Shown here one piece after another: positions 10,101-18,176 of a stretch of DNA of 42,099 bases. The notes beneath the pieces were generated by a model. The model was not told the DNA's origin, made no database searches, and worked only from the letters and a program-made list of their open reading frames with translations. The first letter of the stretch is position 1. Every line of letters begins with the position of its first letter. Made by a program: the position numbers and the translations under genes. Origin of the DNA: JBEBXQ01 sp040391535 (GTDB lineage: Bacteria > Bacteroidota > Bacteroidia > Cytophagales > Spirosomataceae); NCBI GenBank assembly GCA_040391535.1, contig JBEBXQ010000025.1, positions 1-42,099 of the forward strand, written 5' to 3'.

Positions 10101-10826
10101 TATGTTGTTGATCATAATGACTCCGACAGCACCAGCCAGCTGCGCGTTATATACCTTTTGGCTGTAATAACAGTCACCCCGGTCAATTACAGCTATTTTG
10201 CCGGTGAAGTCGTCCGTTACAGGATCGCAGGCCAAAGAGGTAGAGCCGTTGTCATCTATAAATAACTGTGCTTCACCGGATACTGTACCGATTTTAGGTC
10301 CGAAGTCCGCAGTCGCTACCTGAGTATTGTAAACACCGTTTAATGTAACAGCCGGGACTCCGCATTCTGTCGGAGGCAATGCAGCAGGGAGAGTAACCGA
10401 ATAGCTGGTTTCATCCAGAGAAATCATATAATCAGGGAGAATATACGCAATCTGTTCATCATTCTTCAGTATGGCCAGCTCTTCAGCATTTATCCCTCCG
10501 ACAGAAAAACCTTTTAAGGCTGTTTCATATACGTGCATAACAGGTTTTTGAGATAAACGATGTTTTTGCAGTGTAGCTGTAATTTCCTGGCGAAGCATAC
10601 TATTCCGTTCGCGGAAGCTGGTGACAGCCCTTACCCGTAAATTAACGGCAGACTGATCTTTGTAGACCACAACATACTGACCCGGAATACTTGTCCGGGG
10701 ACCGTTGGATGTTATTTCTGATGGATGTGGGATTTGACCAAAACTCTTTTTATGGAGAACACATAGACTTATGAAGCACAGAACAAGAGAAATCCTGATG
10801 GATCGTGGGTGTAGAGTAATACTCAT
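7101..10826 (-). CDS. Secreted S8 (subtilisin-like) peptidase with PA, MopE-like, beta-helix and T9SS sorting domains
   Basis: Predicted extracellular serine protease exported by Sec and then the type IX system. Order of parts: signal peptide (about 1-31, ending KSFGQ), I9 propeptide (about 48-137), PA-like domain (about 150-290), catalytic S8 domain (about 298-520), Asp-rich MopE-like metal-binding segment (about 549-592), right-handed beta-helix region (about 600-1000, opening with ILYVKRDAGG), Ig-like region, and a C-terminal sorting domain (VYPNPV then AGIYHLKV). The catalytic residues look intact: Asp319 (LDSGID), His350 (HGTHVAG), Ser506 (NGTSMAAPH) and oxyanion Asn441 (SAGND). The PA domain lies between propeptide and catalytic domain rather than inside the latter, which is unusual. 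The gene stands alone between convergent ilv genes and the divergent Hsp70 gene. Substrate is unknown. Confidence 0.88.
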   Translation of the reverse strand: MSITLHPRSIRISLVLCFISLCVLHKKSFGQIPHPSEITSNGPRTSIPGQYVVVYKDQSAVNLRVRAVTSFRERNSMLRQEITATLQKHRLSQKPVMHVYETALKGFSVGGINAEELAILKNDEQIAYILPDYMISLDETSYSVTLPAALPPTECGVPAVTLNGVYNTQVATADFGPKIGTVSGEAQLFIDDNGSTSLACDPVTDDFTGKIAVIDRGDCYYSQKVYNAQLAGAVGVIMINNIEGPPVGMGAGPDNEPITIPTLMLSKTNGDALKNSLLAGVVNITMSFGFSDITQCTPWGITRVNGGASGIGKRAWILDSGIDLDHPDLNVNTTLSAHFIGTSPEDENGHGTHVAGTVAAIDNAMGVIGVAAGAEVVAVRVLNAAGSGSYSAIIAGVNYVAANAAAGDVANMSLGGESYQALEDAVLSLSSVCKVVVSAGNDARNTNFYAPSRLHGPNIYTVSAINPNDTFAGFSNFGTSVKYAAPGVNIASCWLGGNYNYLNGTSMAAPHITGLLLLGNLCITAKAINDPDGKADLIPVYASPENNTDLDNDGFTTCNGDPDDNDPTVYPGAPELCDNKDNNGDGQIDEGDICCPSGNPSILYVKRDAGGANNGLSWANAYHTLQDALQMAKKCSQITSIWVAKGVYTPTTDEFGVSSPGDPRTKTFVLPDNLAIFGGFEGNEAPDYDLSQRNFTENLTLLSGDYQSDGNYENNAYNVIRNYPDFGKAISNTAILDGFSIEHGYADDLTSDDLIYFPYGYGGGMLNNEASPTVRNCSFQYNFGYIGGGLFNSSGSTIIERSSFNYNISAYSGAGIFNEVSALTVSNSVFQLNKDLNTASPLRGGAIVNYYASAVLTNITVAGNDANGRGGIVNYNSGPVIRNSIIWGNGGDIYSEGSGSANLSHSIISSWNGNGSDNLFDNPMFIAQPDYITETMGNLDLLPCSPAMNTGDPATSSAQVGTLDVVNNVRVYGDRIDRGAYEVQSAPMVVSIAADPGLNITEGESVNLTATGADTYLWSDSHETTASIVVSPASTTTYTVEGSIAGSTSECKLTASAIISVDPLPVRLISFSAVAQPDNRVLIKWLTADEINNSYFEIERSTDLIHSEGIINIQAAAANHTLNNYHYTDEAPLKGRSYYRLKQVDTDGKITRYNWESVVLDQQYTVYPNPVTAGSFSVRLDESEKAGITLYNTEGIRLPLKVLSQQTNILQLTLPEGLPAGIYHLKVEERGQTMMHKIIVK

Positions 10827-11026
10827 GATTTATAACGGAATAGTTGAGTAAAATGAGGAGTTGCTTATAAGGATTTTGGGTATAATACTAAAATAATTGT
10901 TAAAAGTACTATCTGATTATTACTGGATATAATATTTCTGAGGTAGTTTTGAAGTGATTTTTAACTATAAAATGGGTGAAAATCAGATGTTAAGTTAAAT
11001 GTGCCAGCTGTTTTCTGCGGATATAA

Positions 11027-11054
11027 TTGAAGATTGAAAATTGCTTTTAGTTTG
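11027..11054 (+). promoter_or_regulatory. Candidate promoter for the Hsp70-family gene
   Basis: TTG at 11027-11029, a 17-base spacer, then TTAGTTTG at 11047-11054, one base off the Bacteroidota -7 consensus TAnnTTTG. It lies 53 bases before the ATG at 11108. Weak evidence, given how AT-rich this spacer (10827-11107) is; nothing else is obvious in it. Confidence 0.25.
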
Positions 11055-11107
11055 GATTAATCTAAGAAATAGCCGAAATTGCGCGCCCAAAATTTGCGAA
11101 ACATTTA

Positions 11108-12364
11108 ATGACAACTATTTCCTGTGGTATCGATTTCGGTACTTCCAATTCGAGTATTGCACTGGCCAATGACCAAACCATACAGCTGATACCAGTAGAA
11201 AACAATCACCTTACCACACCAAGCGCTTTATTTTTTACCAGAAAAGGAAATATTGCTCATATCGGAAGGGATGCTGTGAATCATTTTCTGGGCCGTCAGC
11301 CCGGCAGGTTTATGCGAAGCCTGAAACGGGTGTTGGGTACTCCTGTTATGAAGCAGGGCACAATGGTCAATGGCCAGCTGATGCGGTTTGATGAAATCAT
11401 CTGTACATTTCTTGAAAATCTGAAATTGAAAGCTGATCAGGCGGCACAGACAGATGTAGAATACGTAGTAATGGGGCGTCCGGTACATTTTGTGGATAAT
11501 AATCACGAGGCCGACCAACAGGCTGAAGCAGAATTAAGAAAAATAGCACATCGTCTTGGATTTAAACACATCACTTTTCAGTTTGAGCCTATAGCTGCTG
11601 CTTTTGCCCACGAAACCAATGTAAAAGGTGAACAGCTGGCATTGGTAACAGATCTGGGAGGAGGTACTTCTGATTTTACCGTTATCAGGCTATCCGATGC
11701 ATTTATTCATAAAGCTGACCGCTCTTCGGATATTCTGGCTAATACAGGCATCAGGATCGGAGGAAACGACTTTGACAAAGATCTGAGCCTGGCCGCAATG
11801 ATGCCTGAAATTGGTTACAGGAGTACTTACGGGAGTAAAAATCTGGAAGTGCCACTCAGGCATTATCATGATTTGTCGGACTGGAGTAAGGTCAATTTTC
11901 TATATACAGTTAAAGTAATTTCCCAGTTAAGGCCCATTTTGTTTGAATCACATGAAAAGACAAAATACGGACGTTTGCTGAAGGTTCTGGAACAGGAAAC
12001 GGGACATACCATGCTGGCTGCGACAGAGGATACCAAAATCGGGCTGACCCGTAATGAAGCTTATAAAGCAGCACTTGATTTTATAGAAGAAGGACTTTCG
12101 GTAAGTGTCAGCCAGCAGCAGTTCAATGATGCTATCCAATCCAATCTGAATAAAATCATTACTTCAGCACAGGAATGTCTGGTTCAGGCACAGATCCGGA
12201 GTGAAGATATTGATCTGGTGATACTCACCGGAGGGTCTACAGAGATCCCCGGTATTCAAAGGGCTTTCAGAGGACTTTTCCCCGATGCCCGCCTGGCAGA
12301 CGAAAACAAGTTATCGAGTGTAGGACTGGGATTGGCGTTTGATAGCCGGAACAGGTTCAGGTAG
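11108..12364 (+). CDS. Hsp70-family protein, YegD-like (ATPase domain only)
   Basis: Actin-fold ATPase related to E. coli YegD, a short Hsp70 relative of uncertain role. At 418 residues it holds only the nucleotide-binding domain, with no peptide-binding domain or lid. Visible motifs: phosphate-1 loop GIDFGTSNSS (7-16), phosphate-2 loop DLGGGTSDF (182-190) and adenosine motif VILTGGSTEIPG (371-382). The MGRPVHFV and FEPIAAAFAHE segments match YegD closely. It is monocistronic: a divergent protease gene upstream and a shared terminator downstream. No co-chaperone gene is adjacent. The family is clear; the function is not. Confidence 0.88.
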   Translation: MTTISCGIDFGTSNSSIALANDQTIQLIPVENNHLTTPSALFFTRKGNIAHIGRDAVNHFLGRQPGRFMRSLKRVLGTPVMKQGTMVNGQLMRFDEIICTFLENLKLKADQAAQTDVEYVVMGRPVHFVDNNHEADQQAEAELRKIAHRLGFKHITFQFEPIAAAFAHETNVKGEQLALVTDLGGGTSDFTVIRLSDAFIHKADRSSDILANTGIRIGGNDFDKDLSLAAMMPEIGYRSTYGSKNLEVPLRHYHDLSDWSKVNFLYTVKVISQLRPILFESHEKTKYGRLLKVLEQETGHTMLAATEDTKIGLTRNEAYKAALDFIEEGLSVSVSQQQFNDAIQSNLNKIITSAQECLVQAQIRSEDIDLVILTGGSTEIPGIQRAFRGLFPDARLADENKLSSVGLGLAFDSRNRFR

Positions 12365-12466
12365 TAAAAAGAAACCGCTCAGATAATTGAGCCGTCGTGT
12401 TTCAGAGTGACCGGTATGCTGGTATAGGTTAGCGGGATATTTTATTCAAATCCATAGGCATTAATT

Positions 12467-12504
12467 AAAAAAGGCGCTGACCATTTTTGGAAAGCGCCTT
12501 TTTT
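12467..12504. terminator. Bidirectional hairpin terminator between convergent genes
   Basis: Twelve-base perfect stem AAAAAAGGCGCT (12467-12478) with AGCGCCTTTTTT (12493-12504), 14-base loop. The A-tract and T-tract at the two sides let it serve both the Hsp70 gene (+) and the SusD gene (-) that end on either side. Confidence 0.85.
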
Positions 12505-12528
12505 AATGCTAATCAGAAGAATCAGATA

Positions 12529-14445
12529 TTAATGCTTTGCCCACCACAACGGCGTGAAAACATCATCCTCGCCTTCCAGGAGCTCAACCGCTTTTCTATA
12601 GCCGGCCGGATTGCTGGCTGAAAGACTGGACGGATACTTCAGTCGCTGCGGGAAAAACTTAATGGAGCTCGTCATATAGTTAGCGCTGGTCAGTGCCGGC
12701 ATCGTAACGATCGGGATCTCTATAGCAGGATTTTCAAAGAAAGGTAATCCTAATCTTCTGTGATCACTCCAGGTTTCGAGAGGCAGCCAGGGAGTTTGTG
12801 CAATGAACTTCTGTGTAATAATCTTGGTCAGATGATCATTCTTCACCGTTCCGTTCTTATATAAACCGTTGGAAGGGTAGGTATACGTACCGGTTGCTTC
12901 CTGGCCATTCGCTCCGTTGACGTAAGTAACAGGACGGGTAGCAGCAGGTTCAGCCGTATGATCCCAGCTGACAGACGTGCCCACACGGTTATAGGACTGA
13001 GAAGCCAGGTAAGTGCTGGCATACTGCTCAACCCCAAAATAAGTCATACTGGCTTTTACACCACTTTCATAGGCTTCCTTCGCAGCAAGCGGTGTTGCCC
13101 AGCCACGTACCGCTCCTTCAGCCAGCAGAAAATACGTTTCCCATTCAGCAAAGAAAATTCTTTTTGCTGTACTGCCGCGGAATTGCTGCGATAAACGCGG
13201 ATTGGTTCCCAGGTAAGTATACACCTGGTTCAGAGCACCCTTATTTCCCCAGGCACCATTGGCAAATGCATTCCAGGTATATTTGGCTTCAATTTCTTTC
13301 CAGGTACTTCCGTCTCCGTTTGTGTTAAGCAGGTTGCGTTTGGTGATGCGTGCATCCGGTGCATAGGAGGGATAGCTGCTGAAGTTCTCATCATCAAAAT
13401 CTCCGGTAATGATAAATTGCTTGTAGGAACGCGGATCCATCACAGCCTGAAGCCCGTCAAACCAGTACCCTGCACCCGGATCATTGGTGACAGTGGTAAA
13501 GTGGTTTTCATAACGGATACCCATGTAATTTTCTGGCTTGATATAAGTATGAAGCGCTGAACGTACCTGCTGACTGGTGGGGATTCCACCCAGGCCAATA
13601 TACAGGTTATTCAGGGTTGCCGAAAGTTGCTGTCCGTTCCATTCCCGGCTCATAACGCCGCTCAAGGGATCCCAGCCTCCTTTTTCCTGTACCTGGAATA
13701 CATCAGCCGAAGTTGTAATCAGTCCCTGAGCTGCAGCTTCTTCAAATTCAGCTTTTGCTTTGGCCGGATCCACTTCCGAAAGACGCATGGCAAATCTTAA
13801 ACGCAGCGAGTTTCCGAATTTTTTCCATTTGCTGTAATTATATTCATAAGCCGGATCCAGCTTTTTGATATTGTCAGGAACCGTTACGCTTTCATCAATG
13901 GCAGCTGTAGCTTCCTTCAATTCCTGCAACATGAAATAATAGGCAGTTTTAACGTCAGAAAACTCAGGATTGACACCCTGAAAGCCATCAATAGGAATAG
14001 GGCCAAAGTTATCAGTCAGTTCGCTCATCAGGTAAGCTCTCCAGATACGGGCAGCTTGCATTGAGTTATGAGTATAAGCCTTTGAAGTTCCGGCTTCCAT
14101 CTGATTATTAGCGGTAGTGATGGCCATATTGGCTGAATTAAGCCATTTTGAAAGATAGCCGCCTCCATAGTAATCAGAACTCCAGCCGTCATCAGCGGCT
14201 CCGGTAGAGATGCCGTTGCCACGTTGCTGATGTCCTGCCGTTTTCCAGTAAAGCACAAATGCACGCTCAGCGACGTGAGGGTCCTGCTGGGCATCGATGA
14301 TAGACCCGTTCAGGAAATATTCTACCTGTACCTGATCTATGCTGGCTGCTTTGGGGTCAATGTTGATATCATCGAAATCGTTACACGATGTCAGCACCAG
14401 GCCGGCCAGGCATAACAACCCAAATTTTGATGTTATATTTTTCAT
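12529..14445 (-). CDS. SusD/RagB-like outer membrane lipoprotein (pair 1)
   Basis: Predicted surface-exposed substrate-binding lid of a SusC/SusD uptake complex. The 638-residue protein begins at the ATG at 14445, giving a lipoprotein signal MKNITSKFGLL...LVLTSC with acylated Cys21; the frame stays open to 14553, but that extension would bury the signal peptide. The body (DFDDINIDPKAA, TPR-like helices, then WSDHRRLGLPFFENPA near the C-terminus) resembles the SusD-like group usually labelled nutrient-binding outer membrane lipoprotein, longer than classical RagB. It lies 19 bases after its SusC partner and ends at the shared terminator. The ligand cannot be predicted. Confidence 0.9.
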   Translation of the reverse strand: MKNITSKFGLLCLAGLVLTSCNDFDDINIDPKAASIDQVQVEYFLNGSIIDAQQDPHVAERAFVLYWKTAGHQQRGNGISTGAADDGWSSDYYGGGYLSKWLNSANMAITTANNQMEAGTSKAYTHNSMQAARIWRAYLMSELTDNFGPIPIDGFQGVNPEFSDVKTAYYFMLQELKEATAAIDESVTVPDNIKKLDPAYEYNYSKWKKFGNSLRLRFAMRLSEVDPAKAKAEFEEAAAQGLITTSADVFQVQEKGGWDPLSGVMSREWNGQQLSATLNNLYIGLGGIPTSQQVRSALHTYIKPENYMGIRYENHFTTVTNDPGAGYWFDGLQAVMDPRSYKQFIITGDFDDENFSSYPSYAPDARITKRNLLNTNGDGSTWKEIEAKYTWNAFANGAWGNKGALNQVYTYLGTNPRLSQQFRGSTAKRIFFAEWETYFLLAEGAVRGWATPLAAKEAYESGVKASMTYFGVEQYASTYLASQSYNRVGTSVSWDHTAEPAATRPVTYVNGANGQEATGTYTYPSNGLYKNGTVKNDHLTKIITQKFIAQTPWLPLETWSDHRRLGLPFFENPAIEIPIVTMPALTSANYMTSSIKFFPQRLKYPSSLSASNPAGYRKAVELLEGEDDVFTPLWWAKH

Positions 14446-14464
14446 AATTTCAATAGCTGTAATG

Positions 14465-17400
14465 TTAGAAACCAAGCGTAATGTTAAACAAGAAGGTACG
14501 GGAAGTCGGAGGACTGAAATTTTCAAATCCAACCGCATTAGTACCTGTTGCAAATACCGATTCGGGATCTACGCCATTCATGTGGCTTTTAATCAACCAT
14601 ACGTTATTGCAGGTAACACCTACTTTCGCTCTCTGGAATGGTGTTCTGGCAAGGAAACCGGCAGGCAGGTTATACCCCAGCTGCATATTCCTGATTCTGA
14701 TATTGGAGGCGTCATAAAGGTTGGCTTCCACAATCCCCAGGTTTCCGGTTGCTGTAACGCTTTCCCAGTATTGCTGTGAAGTGATCGAAGCAGTATTGGC
14801 TTTATACCCCTCTTCTTTATTACCCACTACACCTTCAACTATCATATCCTGGCGTCCGTTAGCAGCAGTTACGGCGGCGTTTCCGGCATATTGCATAGCA
14901 TTGTTGGTACCTGAATAAATCTGGCCGCCAAAGCGTGCGTCTACCAGTACGCTGAATGTCAGTCCTTTGTATTTAAATGCATTCCCTACACCCAACAGAC
15001 CGGTAGCCTGCTGATTACCCAGGCGGTGATAACCTGCTGCTCTCTGAGGTAATCCTGTTTCTGTAAGGATCAGTTTTCCGTAATCAGGACTGTTTGTTTC
15101 CTCTACACGGAGAAATTTAGTTCCCCAGATTTCACCGTAACGTTGTCCGGTAGTGGCTTCAATTCTCAGATCATCAAAACCTCCGATACGGTATTGGGTT
15201 ATTTCATCGCCTAACAGATCTTTGATGGTATTGTTGTTACGGGAATAATTCACGTTAACCGCCCATGAAAATCCGTTATCGTTTTCGACGATTCGTGCAT
15301 CCGCCATTAATTCTATACCTGTGTTCTGGATATCACCGGCATTGATTTTGCGTGAAGAATATCCGCTCAGCGGGTCCATCGGAATGTCAATAAGCTGACG
15401 GGTAGCATTGGATTTGTACCATGCAAGATCAAACCCTACGCGGTTGTTCAGAAAGCGGCTTTCCAATCCGATCTCTACTGAGGAGATCAGCTCATTTCTT
15501 ACCGCCGGGTTATACAGCACACTATTCCTTGACGCGGTGGTATTGCCGTTAGGGTCTTTACCAATGTTGTAAGTATTGTAGAGTTGATAAGGACTAAGGT
15601 CATTACCTACCTGTGCATAAGACGCTCTGAGTTTACCATAAGTATACCATTGCGGGATATGTCCTCCTGAAGCCGAAATCATGTCTGTAAATACCAGTGA
15701 AGTACTGACCGAAGGATAGAGGAATGAACGGTTTTCTTTACTTAAAGTTGAAGACCAGTCGTTACGTAACGTTAAATCAAGGAACCAGAAGTTATCATAG
15801 TTTAACTGGGCAGTTCCGAACAGGGAATTGATTTTTTTGCGGTTCAGGCCTTCGCTGATCGAAGCGGGGTTAATACCGTTGTTGAGCGAGAAGAGATTAG
15901 GGACTTCCAGTTCACCTACGCTGCCTCTGATCCAGGTTCTCTCCTGGCTCATCAGGTTACCTCCGATTGACCCTGCCAGACCGAATTTGCCGAAAAGATT
16001 ATCCTGACGGGCATTAAGCATGGCCATGTAATTTGATTCAGTAAAACTCTCTTTACCGGTTCCGAAACGGCCATTGGTAACGAGCGGGCTTCCTGCATAA
16101 ACAAAGGACTCCGTATGGGTAGTGTACAGGTCTGACCCCAGTTTTACTTCAGCATTCAGCCAGTTGGTAATTTCATATTTCAGGGAGGCATTCAGCAGGA
16201 AACGATCGCGGGTATCCTGATTGGTATTATACTGGTAATTCCAATAAGGGTTGATCTGGTTGCCGGTACCGTACCACTGCATATTTCCCGTAGCGGGATT
16301 AATGGCATGACTGAAATCTGTAATATCCAGTGATCTTGGGAAAAGATACAGCGTTGAAAATGAGTTCGAAGTGTTTGCTCCGCTTAACGGACGGTTTTGT
16401 ACATTTGAATTAATGTACTGGATTTTAGTGTCCAGTGTCAGCTTTTCCTGATTGCCCAGTTTAGAAGTAGCGCGGGCCAGCAGGTTGGTCCGTTTTAAAT
16501 CAGCACCCGGAATTTTACTTTTGTCGTCCAGACGCGTTACAGACGCATAAATGGAAGTGCTTTTTACCTGTTGCTGGAAAGAAAGGTTCTGATTAACACT
16601 CACTCCGGTACGGTAAAAATTATCAATATTATTCCTGGCCGCCAAAGCTTCTGTTGTGCCGTTCCATTTTTCTACGGATTGACCGGTGATGGCGGGGCCC
16701 CAGCTACGTGTTTCTTCTTTGTTGAAAATTCCGTTAATACCCTGACCGAATTCACTTTGGATATCCGGCGTGGTGAAGATCGTTTCAAGACCTACCGTAT
16801 TGGAATAGGTAATCCCTAACCCTTTCTGAGCTCTACCGGTTTTTGTGGTAATCAGAATCACACCGTTTCCTGCACGGGAACCATAAAGGGCTGCTGCTGA
16901 AGCTCCTTTCAGGACAGACATGGTTTCGATGTCATCAGGGTTAATGTCACCCAGACCATTACCACGGTCTTCTGAAGGGTTCCAGTAATCGTTGTTGGAA
17001 GCACCGGTAAAGTTATCCAGCGGAATACCGTCCACAACAATCAGGGGCTGATTATCACCCGTGAGGGAATTATTACCCCTCAATACAATTTTGGAAGATC
17101 CGGCGGGTCCGTTACTGGAACGGATTACCTGTAAACCTGCTACTTTTCCTGAAAGTGCATTGGCAAGGTTGTTTTCCTTGGCTTCAACAATACTTTCTCC
17201 TTTGATTTCCTGTAATGCGTAGCCCAGTGATTTTTTTTCTCTTTTTACACCCAGTGCTGTTACCACTACTTCGCTCAGAAGGGTGGCATCTTCATCGAGT
17301 GCGATTTCAATAATGCTTCTGTTGTTGACATTTTCTTCTCTGGTCTGAAAGCCAATGAAAGAAAATACGAGTGTACTGCCTGATCCTGCTGAAATGCTGA

Positions 17401-17572
17401 ACGAACCGTCCATGTCAGTTGTGGTTCCGGTTGTACTGCCTTTAACAAGGACCGATACTCCGGGGAGTGCGGTTCCATCTGCCGAAGAGGTTACCTTTCC
17501 AGTAATCGTTTGGGCATAGGCTGCAACACCTAATGCCAGGCAGATTATGGTTAATGATAGCTGTCTTATCAT
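14465..17572 (-). CDS. SusC/RagA-family TonB-dependent outer membrane transporter (pair 1)
   Basis: Predicted 22-stranded TonB-dependent barrel importing a ligand captured by the adjacent SusD. The 1035-residue protein starts at the ATG at 17572, which gives a clean signal peptide ending GVAAYAQ; the open frame to 17629 adds residues that spoil it. Parts: carboxypeptidase-regulatory-like domain (about 22-95; TITGKV, GVSVLVKGS, FIGFQTRE), TonB box near LSEVVVTALGVKRE, plug (ALSGKVAGLQV, PLIVVDGIPLDN, LKGASAAALYGSRAGNG) and barrel ending in aromatic FNITLGF. No STN domain is present, so direct anti-sigma signalling is unlikely. SusD follows immediately, so the two are probably co-transcribed. 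Confidence 0.94.
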   Translation of the reverse strand: MIRQLSLTIICLALGVAAYAQTITGKVTSSADGTALPGVSVLVKGSTTGTTTDMDGSFSISAGSGSTLVFSFIGFQTREENVNNRSIIEIALDEDATLLSEVVVTALGVKREKKSLGYALQEIKGESIVEAKENNLANALSGKVAGLQVIRSSNGPAGSSKIVLRGNNSLTGDNQPLIVVDGIPLDNFTGASNNDYWNPSEDRGNGLGDINPDDIETMSVLKGASAAALYGSRAGNGVILITTKTGRAQKGLGITYSNTVGLETIFTTPDIQSEFGQGINGIFNKEETRSWGPAITGQSVEKWNGTTEALAARNNIDNFYRTGVSVNQNLSFQQQVKSTSIYASVTRLDDKSKIPGADLKRTNLLARATSKLGNQEKLTLDTKIQYINSNVQNRPLSGANTSNSFSTLYLFPRSLDITDFSHAINPATGNMQWYGTGNQINPYWNYQYNTNQDTRDRFLLNASLKYEITNWLNAEVKLGSDLYTTHTESFVYAGSPLVTNGRFGTGKESFTESNYMAMLNARQDNLFGKFGLAGSIGGNLMSQERTWIRGSVGELEVPNLFSLNNGINPASISEGLNRKKINSLFGTAQLNYDNFWFLDLTLRNDWSSTLSKENRSFLYPSVSTSLVFTDMISASGGHIPQWYTYGKLRASYAQVGNDLSPYQLYNTYNIGKDPNGNTTASRNSVLYNPAVRNELISSVEIGLESRFLNNRVGFDLAWYKSNATRQLIDIPMDPLSGYSSRKINAGDIQNTGIELMADARIVENDNGFSWAVNVNYSRNNNTIKDLLGDEITQYRIGGFDDLRIEATTGQRYGEIWGTKFLRVEETNSPDYGKLILTETGLPQRAAGYHRLGNQQATGLLGVGNAFKYKGLTFSVLVDARFGGQIYSGTNNAMQYAGNAAVTAANGRQDMIVEGVVGNKEEGYKANTASITSQQYWESVTATGNLGIVEANLYDASNIRIRNMQLGYNLPAGFLARTPFQRAKVGVTCNNVWLIKSHMNGVDPESVFATGTNAVGFENFSPPTSRTFLFNITLGF

Positions 17573-17840
17573 AAGATAAACATTTAAAGTTGATTTAATG
17601 ACAAAGATTAACAAAAACTTTAAAATCATTCACATCTTTATTAAATTTTTTTATTATAACTTCTTTAATAAAGCTGTTTTGTTTACTTTTTATTTTCATC
17701 TAAAAAACAGGATTATTTCCATTAAAGTTGCGGTTTGTATCTTTGATCTTATCAGGATCCATTTTTAGGGCCTGCTGTCAGTAGATTTATTTGATTAGTG
17801 AGATGGGAAAGCGGGGTTTTGCAGGGAATGGTTATTTGTT

Positions 17841-17870
17841 TTTCTATAATCATTCAGGCTCTCCGGGCTT
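17841..17870 (-). repeat. REP-like intergenic repeat unit, short copy
   Basis: TTTCTATAATCATTCAGG followed by CTCTCCGGGCTT. Read on the minus strand it is an imperfect GCCC-GGA-GAGC mini-hairpin followed by a TGATTATAGAAA box, the same layout as the units at 29394-29421, 6971-7035 and 29541-29605. Confidence 0.5.
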
Positions 17871-18117
17871 TTAATGTATCAATTTGTTGAAGTAAACATT
17901 GCATGATATTATCTGTTGTTATCCGGGTAACAGAACAGTGAAATGGTATTTGCACTTATAACTCTCATGGAAGTGATGCCTGCCTGCATCATAAGCTAAC
18001 GCGGGCTGAAAACCTGAAAGGCGTTGACCGGGTAATTGGTGACTCCGGAATCAGCCATGACCAGACAGGCACTTATCAGGAAAATTTTGCAGATTGATGT
18101 ATTGGTAATAACACTAA

Positions 18118-18154
18118 AAAAGCCGGCAGAGAAAGATAACCCCTGCCGGCTTTT
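18118..18154 (-). terminator. Terminator of the pair-2 SusC/SusD operon
   Basis: Perfect 12-base stem AAAAGCCGGCAG (18118-18129) with CTGCCGGCTTTT (18143-18154), 13-base loop. On the minus strand a run of six T follows, and it sits about 22 bases beyond the SusD stop codon. Confidence 0.85.
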
Positions 18155-18176
18155 GCAATAAAATCAATAGGATAGC

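Larger units (their letters stand above)
17573..18176. other. Gene-free region between the two SusC/SusD pairs
   Basis: About 600 bases with no credible ORF. It holds the very AT-rich upstream region of the pair-1 SusC gene (17573-17720), one REP-like unit near 17841-17870 and the terminator of the pair-2 operon at 18118-18154. A TATCTTTG -7-like box on the + strand near 17740 has no partner TTG and leads to no gene. The two SusC/SusD pairs therefore appear to be separate transcription units. Confidence 0.6.

Noticed and set aside
14446..14553. N-terminal extension of the pair-1 SusD
   Set aside because: It overlaps the SusC coding end and would bury the lipoprotein signal; the ATG at 14445 is preferred.
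17573..17629. N-terminal extension of the pair-1 SusC
   Set aside because: It would put 19 extra residues ahead of a good signal peptide; the ATG at 17572 is better.
17733..17752. TATCTTTG -7-like box on the + strand
   Set aside because: No TTG at a suitable distance and no gene downstream on that strand.
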